Origin: Muricea muricata
Taxonomy: Eukaryota; Cnidaria; Anthozoa; Malacalcyonacea; Plexauridae
Direction of reading: 5' to 3'
Assembly: GCA_963855995.1 (NCBI GenBank)
Contig: OY979731.1
Span: forward strand, 1,885,001 to 1,949,000
DNA length: 64,000 nt
The notes beneath the pieces are model-generated. The model did not search any database. It saw nothing but the letters and a program-made list of their open reading frames with translations, and was not told the DNA's origin. The translations under genes and the position numbers were made by a program. This document shows positions 60,801 to 64,000 of the stretch, in pieces; position 1 is the first letter of the stretch, and every line of letters begins with the position of its first letter.

Positions 60801-62834
60801 CTCTTGTTCTCGTTTGACCAGGACACGAGAGTTGAGAAAACTCTCACACAAACTCTCGCTTGTCAACTCTCGTCAACTTTCATGCAACTCATGTTCTCGT
60901 TTGACCAGGACATGAGAGTTGAGAAAACTCTCATACAAACTCTCGCTTGTCAACTCTCATCAACACTCATGCAACTCTTGTTCTCGTTTGACCAGGACAC
61001 GAGAGTTGAGAAAATTCTCATACAAACTCTCGCTTGTCAACTCTCATCAACTCTCATGCAACTCTTGTTCTCGTTTGACCAGGACACGAGAGTTGAGAAA
61101 ATTCTCATACAAACTCTCGCTTGTCAACTCTCATCATCTCTCATGCAACTCTTGTTCTCGTTTGACCAGGACATGAGAGTTGAGAAAACTCTCATACAAA
61201 CTGTCGCTTGTCTACTCTCATGCAACTCTTGTTCTCGTTTGATCAAGACATGAGAGTTGAGAAAACTCTCATACAAACTCTCGCTTGTCAACTCTCATCA
61301 ACTCTTGTTGTTTTCGAACAACATTTTAGTACATACAACATCAGTATTCGCAATACCTTGACTGTTGCAATTCAGTCGCTGCTGTTAAAATAGTCTTCAG
61401 CTAAAAAACAAGTACAGTACTAGAGATTAATTACAGCATTACATTTTACATTATAAGCGAGCGCTGATATGTCTACAAACCTGTTTATCTAACTGCAAAT
61501 AAAGTTAATGTCGCAACTTTGTGTTGTCACAGCCTTGTAACAATATTGTTACATCGTGACTGTATTAGTCTTGTTGGAACAACCTTGTAACAAGTCTGAT
61601 AGTCCCACCAAGCTTGTTACAAGTTGTTAACAGCTTGTTCAAAACTTGTTCCAACAACTTGGTACAAGCGGTGCGAACAGAACTCGTGATCAGCTTGTGA
61701 ACCGACTTGTAGGATTCTTGTCACTGCATGGTGTTATGTTCTCAAGTAAGAATCATGTTTGTGGAGTTACATGTTTGTTTTGTCAAGCTGACGACAGGAT
61801 TTGTTTGTACGTCTTGTTCCTAGTTCTTGTAACAATACTGGAACACTTGTTGTCATCTTTTTACAAGGTTGATCACGGTAACAGACTTACAGGCTACAAG
61901 TTGTTCGAACAAGACTAATACAGACTATTCATAACAAGCTTTTAACAACTTGTTGACGATATCAGACTTGTCGGAACAACTTGTTGCAATTATGACTTAT
62001 ACAGGTAGGTGTCTTTGTGTTATGTTATGTACTTATCTCATGAAAATATGTTTGTAGTGTAACTCTGAGTTTAATTCATATCCACACCGGGCAAGTTGAA
62101 AAATATGCCTGACCACGGTGGGAATCGAACCTACGACCTTTGGAATGCTAGTCCAATGCTCTGCCAACTGAGCTACGCGGTCATGTCGGTTCAAGTATGT
62201 GATATTTCAGAACTGAGTCTAGTTCTTTCAAAATAAGTCAGGCACATTTCTTCACATATCGATGGCTTACTAACATTTATGTCTAATTCAATTTTGGCCT
62301 GTTGGGAGAGTTCATACAAGTGTATGAGAGTTTATGAGACATTTGCACTAAAATCTCCTAACCGACCAAAATTGACTTATAATTAGGCAGATATGTTACC
62401 AAGATGACGATATAAACACACACACTAATACCACAAACATTAATGAGCAAAGTTTTTGATACCTTAATAGCCTTGTCCAGTTCCAAACATAGGTCATCGT
62501 TCTGTTGTTTCACCGTTTCAAACAGTTTGTTCAAGTTGCAAATGGTTTCGGACTGGAACTAAAAATAGAAACATTACGTCATTTCTCGTGCATACAAAAA
62601 CACAAACAAACAGCGGGGCTATTCGTCTTCATTCTTCATGTCTTCCAGCACTATTTTTGCACTCTTCAGTACTTCATGTAAGCGTTAACGTGCCTTGACC
62701 GTCATTTTTAAGCTTTCCACATTGGGCGATTGGCTATCTTTTGGGGGCGATTTTTGAGGACTTGTGCCCGTGTTATATTCGTTCAGCGGTTTCTCGGCCA
62801 CACTCTTTTCAATTCTCCCCATACCGCTTTGGGG
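48263..62834 (-). CDS. STK31: STK31-like pseudokinase gene, 22-23 exons, 5' end outside the window
   Basis: The exons were joined by splice sites and phase. Order on minus: 62834-62700 (uncertain), 62558-62463, 61400-61357, 60603-60492, 60181-60119, 59782-59660, 58951-58915, 58651-58518, 58315-58223, 57873-57763, 57350-57253, 56962-56932, 56137-56012, 55461-55426, 55319-55251, 54772-54692, 53484-53350, 52912-52799, 51970-51893, 51260-51111, 50294-50184, 49700-49641, 48874-48263. From 62558 this gives 837 residues in one unbroken frame. The product has a long helical/coiled-coil part, a kinase-like domain and an acidic tail, the order seen in STK31 (Tudor-kinase protein of germ cells). A segment reading FPELAVQYPEFGL fits that family. 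The Tudor part would lie beyond 64000. The family name is inference from layout and short resemblances. Confidence 0.75.
48935..49235. repeat. AACTTGTTGCAACTTG-type dispersed repeat
   Basis: Many inverted and direct copies of ACTTGTTGCAACTTGT with AGCCATGCGAACGCATCCTG and ATATCGGCTTGTTGATAACA. Longer parallel copies lie at 52985-53310 and 56195-56540, all next to exons of the STK31-like gene. Confidence 0.8.
49305..49610 (-). repeat. SINE-like repeat copy
   Basis: Same family as 39116-39400, with a partial duplication (CCTGTCAACATTCCC occurs twice). Confidence 0.6.
49740..50145. mobile_element. 406-bp MITE with about 137-bp terminal inverted repeats, filling an intron
   Basis: Left arm 49740-49878 (GAAAGAGCATCCTAAACTTA, GTAAAATTGCAAAGTTTGGT, AAAATGTTGTAAACTATAG) is inverted at 50009-50145. 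It occupies most of the 483-bp intron between the exons at 49641-49700 and 50184-50294. Confidence 0.88.
50545..50700 (-). repeat. SINE-like repeat copy in an intron
   Basis: GGGAGGAAACCAGAGTACCT and GTGAGGATCAAACCCACGAT match the 39116 family. Confidence 0.6.
51690..51850. repeat. AACTTGTTGC-family repeat fragment
   Basis: AACAACCTTGCAACAAGTCT and CAAGCTTGTTATAAGTTGTC resemble the segments at 54325-54660 and 61510-61680. Confidence 0.65.
52266..52509. mobile_element. MITE-like element with CAGGGGCCGGTTGTG ends
   Basis: Left CAGGGGCCGGTTGTGTCAAA and right CACACAACTAGCCCCTG are inverted, as are the subterminal AAGGCGTTTA / TAAACGCCTTT. The ends resemble the 27801 family but the inside differs. 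It lies in an intron of the STK31-like gene. Confidence 0.8.
52630..52790. mobile_element. Diverged copy of the ACGGCGG fold-back
   Basis: CACTGCGCTCGTTCATGAA and GAAGATAAATTCATATCTTT then GCACCGCCGT match 35382-35519. Confidence 0.7.
52985..53310. repeat. AACTTGTTGCAACTTG-type dispersed repeat
   Basis: A copy of the 48935 family in opposite orientation (GATATCAGGATGCGTTTGCA, TTGCAACAGACTTGTT), in an intron. Confidence 0.8.
53520..54115 (-). repeat. 114-bp minisatellite array in an intron
   Basis: About five reverse-orientation units of the 31380 family lie between the exons at 53350-53484 and 54692-54772. Confidence 0.92.
54325..54660. repeat. AACTTGTTGC-family repeat
   Basis: Contains AACAAGCCGTCAACAAGTTG, ACAATCTTGTAACAAGTCTG and related segments. 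Confidence 0.65.
55610..55801. mobile_element. Fold-back element, about 57-bp arms
   Basis: GTCACACGCTGCAATCTTTC...TACTCTTAAGAGATGT is mirrored by ACATCTCTTAAGAGTA...CTACAGCGTGTGAC. Confidence 0.8.
56195..56880. repeat. AACTTGTTGC-family repeats, two diverged copies
   Basis: 56195-56540 parallels 48935-49235. 56600-56880 is a further decayed copy (GATGCAAACGCATCCTAATA). Confidence 0.75.
57395..57690 (+). repeat. 114-bp minisatellite array in an intron
   Basis: About 2.5 forward units lie between the exons at 57253-57350 and 57763-57873. Confidence 0.9.
57985..58154. mobile_element. Copy of the CAGGGGTCGGTT MITE family
   Basis: GGGTCGGTTGTACGAAAGG at the left and TTTACACAACCGACC at the right, with internal ACTCGCAAGAGATGAAAAG. 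Confidence 0.75.
58980..59250 (+). repeat. 114-bp minisatellite array in an intron
   Basis: About two diverged forward units with an extra short insertion near 59200. Confidence 0.85.
59830..60075 (+). repeat. 114-bp minisatellite array in an intron
   Basis: About two forward units lie between the exons at 59660-59782 and 60119-60181. Confidence 0.88.
60230..60375. mobile_element. Partial copy of the CAGGGGTCGGTT MITE family
   Basis: CTCGGTTGTACGAAT, CACCGGATAG and TATCTCTTGCGAGTT match 27801-28039. The right end is missing. Confidence 0.6.
60646..61315 (+). repeat. 87-bp minisatellite array (about 7.5 units) in an intron
   Basis: Same unit as 40950-41405. ATGCAACTC starts at 60708 and 60795 fix the 87-bp period. 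The 181-codon open frame is a repeat artefact. The array lies between the exons at 60492-60603 and 61357-61400. Confidence 0.93.
61510..62109. repeat. Composite repeat shared with 43.4-43.8 kb
   Basis: AACTTGTTGC-type sequence, then CAAGACTAATACAGACTATT, AACTTGTTGACGATATCAG and GTTATGTTATGTACTTATCT. From about 61850 it parallels 43440-43740. Confidence 0.8.
62110..62182 (-). tRNA. tRNA-like sequence with intact cloverleaf, anticodon AGC; repeat-borne
   Basis: The minus strand gives 73 nt with complete pairing: acceptor GACCGCG/CGTGGTC, D arm GCTC...GAGC, anticodon stem TTGGA/TCCAA with loop CTAGCAT (anticodon AGC), and T arm GTAGG-TTCGATT-CCCAC (one mismatch), then A73. AGC would be Ala, but the family's G3:U70 identity pair is absent (C3-G70 here). 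Copies at 43744-43816, 43879-43951 and 48067-48139 share flanking sequence, so this is the tRNA-derived part of a repeat family. Whether it is transcribed or charged is unknown. Confidence 0.6.
62685..62834 (-). CDS. Most upstream exon in the window, with an in-frame TAA near its end
   Basis: Acceptor TTTCTTTTTCAG starts PQSGMGRIEKSVAEKPLNEY, then SPQKSPPKDSQSPNVESL and KMT. A weak phase-0 donor (ACG|GTCAAG) at 62700/62699 would join directly to FQSETIC. If it is not used, the frame reads VKAR and meets TAA at 62687-62685, after which it continues RLHEVLKSAKIVLEDMKNED before a TAG. The text past the TAA looks coding, so a nonsense change, sequencing error or alternative exon must be considered. 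Confidence 0.5.
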   Translation of the reverse strand, partial: PQSGMGRIEKSVAEKPLNEYNTGTSPQKSPPKDSQSPNVESLKMTVKAR

Positions 62835-62839
62835 CTGAA

Positions 62840-64000
62840 AAAGAAATGGCGCACAGATCTATCAGTTGCACTGGACTGTTAAAAAGCACAGAATAGGAAG
62901 TAAGCAGAAGTGCCATTGGCCAGTTCAACATTCCACCCTCCCCACCCCCTACTGGCCAGAATAATGGCGGAACAGCCAGTTCAGGATTCCTATTGGCCAG
63001 AAAAGGCAATTGACTAGGCAGAACCTGCATAATGTACATGCCTACTACGGCATGCGTCGGGACACAAACTTCAGAAGTTCCGACTCAAGCATTGACTCAA
63101 GTAGCACATCTGTTTAATTCCTTTTCTGTGATCAAACGTTTTCAGAACGATATTTTTGGGTGATTGAGAAGTGTGCTTGTGTCGACTGATGACAATGATA
63201 TTTCCAAATAACACAACAAGCGACATTACGTTGCATAATGTATCTTGAAAAAGCTTCATTTGTTTCGAGTAGACAAACTATTGCACACAAATAACGAGGT
63301 CGAGCGACTAATCATAGCGTACGCACAGAGTAGCAAAAAAGCCACGGGTATGCAGGTATTACCCGCGAGGAAGGTTTGCAAAATGGGCAGTCAGTGAGGA
63401 AGGTTTCAAGTCAACACACTACATAATTTATCCTAAACACTAACATAGCAAAAATTAATAGACGATGATCTATTCCAGAAATCATGCCTTCTTTGTGAAA
63501 AAATATTAATCAAATTTATTCTCATCTTCAGTTTGGAAAGGCGAACTTTACAGCATTTTGAGGTTCATGCAAACTTTGAAAATTCTCCCAGCTTTTTGCC
63601 ACTCTGTACGCACATACAAGTACAGTTTTAGTTATTTTCTATTGTTATATGTTACAAAATAAGCAATCTCATACACACTCATTATGCAATGTGATGCCAC
63701 AATGTGAGGATTGCATATCCAATAAAGTCGAATATCTCGAAAAAGAATACAGTTACAAAAATTCTAGAAAAGAAGTTATTATTTATTGAAAATATTTTAG
63801 GAGTTTTGATTGGTTAAAAGCTAAAGGTGAAATCGTCATATCCGCTTGGTAGTTGCCCAAATTTGGGGTTGAAAATAAATATACGACATTATGACTCATT
63901 TCGTCGTATATTGACTGACCTTGTGACAATTGTTTTAAGAATGATTTTTTTCGTAGTCTGATCGGCTTATTAAAGTTTCCGAACAATTTCATGCTGTTCC
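62840..64000. other. No recognisable exon
   Basis: Presumed intron of the STK31-like gene. The open frames at 62809-63039, 63071-63259 and 63783-63992 have no family signal or matching splice phase. Confidence 0.45.

Larger units (their letters stand above)
54692..62558 (-). other. Helical/coiled-coil coding part of the STK31-like gene
   Basis: Sixteen short exons of 31-134 bp. Examples: FQSETICNLNKLFETVKQQN at 62558; KEIIEQRNFARQELLENRKK at 59782; EEAVKKYNDWKVLNLKVYIG at 58651; LAPLIKCLKKELQQEITDVR at 57350; KNMKAVKSKFRHKLADKKDL at 56137; ETDLKELRTQLHGLLVEEK at 55319. Charged, Leu-spaced sequence suggests extended helices. Most introns are in phase 0; exceptions follow the exons ending at 61357, 58915 and 57253. 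Confidence 0.8.

Noticed and set aside
60708-61253. 181-codon frame of 29-residue repeats
   Set aside because: The 87-bp minisatellite is a multiple of three; the same unit occurs in non-coding places and in inverted orientation.

Overview
The window looks like AT-rich, repeat-dense metazoan nuclear DNA. The many short phase-0 exons, the selenocysteine glutathione peroxidase, the STK31-like pseudokinase gene, the abundant fold-back (MITE-like) elements and the tRNA-derived repeats fit an invertebrate. I infer a cnidarian, probably an anthozoan; the exact organism cannot be read from the sequence.

Left part (1-5 kb): a broken 5' piece of a non-LTR retrotransposon on the minus strand. A 2A-type ribosome-skipping motif sits directly in front of its endonuclease. 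Two possible plus-strand exons and a nested hairpin element follow.

Satellite block (about 5-19 kb): a roughly 5.2 kb compound satellite (about 42-48 bp subunits, about 90 bp dimers), a 200-N assembly gap, then a different 26-bp satellite in higher-order repeats of 0.64-1.49 kb, decaying into AT-rich relatives up to 18.95 kb. The very long open frames here (up to 930 codons) are repeat artefacts.

Middle (19-44 kb): sparse genes. There is a tRNA-Asp-like sequence, a reverse-transcriptase fragment inside another AT satellite, and one clear two-exon class A GPCR on the minus strand (28.07-29.75 kb). Its intron splits the DRY-motif Arg codon and is filled with a GAT/ATC minisatellite. Arrays of a 114-bp minisatellite occur in both orientations, including a large face-to-face inverted pair at 36.4-38.3 kb. 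Several MITE-like families with TIRs of up to about 120 bp are also present.

Right part (44-63 kb), minus strand: a two-exon secreted-type glutathione peroxidase with an in-frame UGA (Sec) in its active site, and at least 22 exons of an STK31-like gene. That gene has a long helical/coiled-coil region, a kinase-like domain lacking HRD and DFG, and an acidic tail. I rebuilt its exons from splice sites and unbroken phase. It continues beyond the right edge. Its introns hold copies of the 114-bp minisatellite, an 87-bp minisatellite, an AACTTGTTGC-rich repeat family, and tRNA-bearing repeats that also occur elsewhere as inverted pairs.
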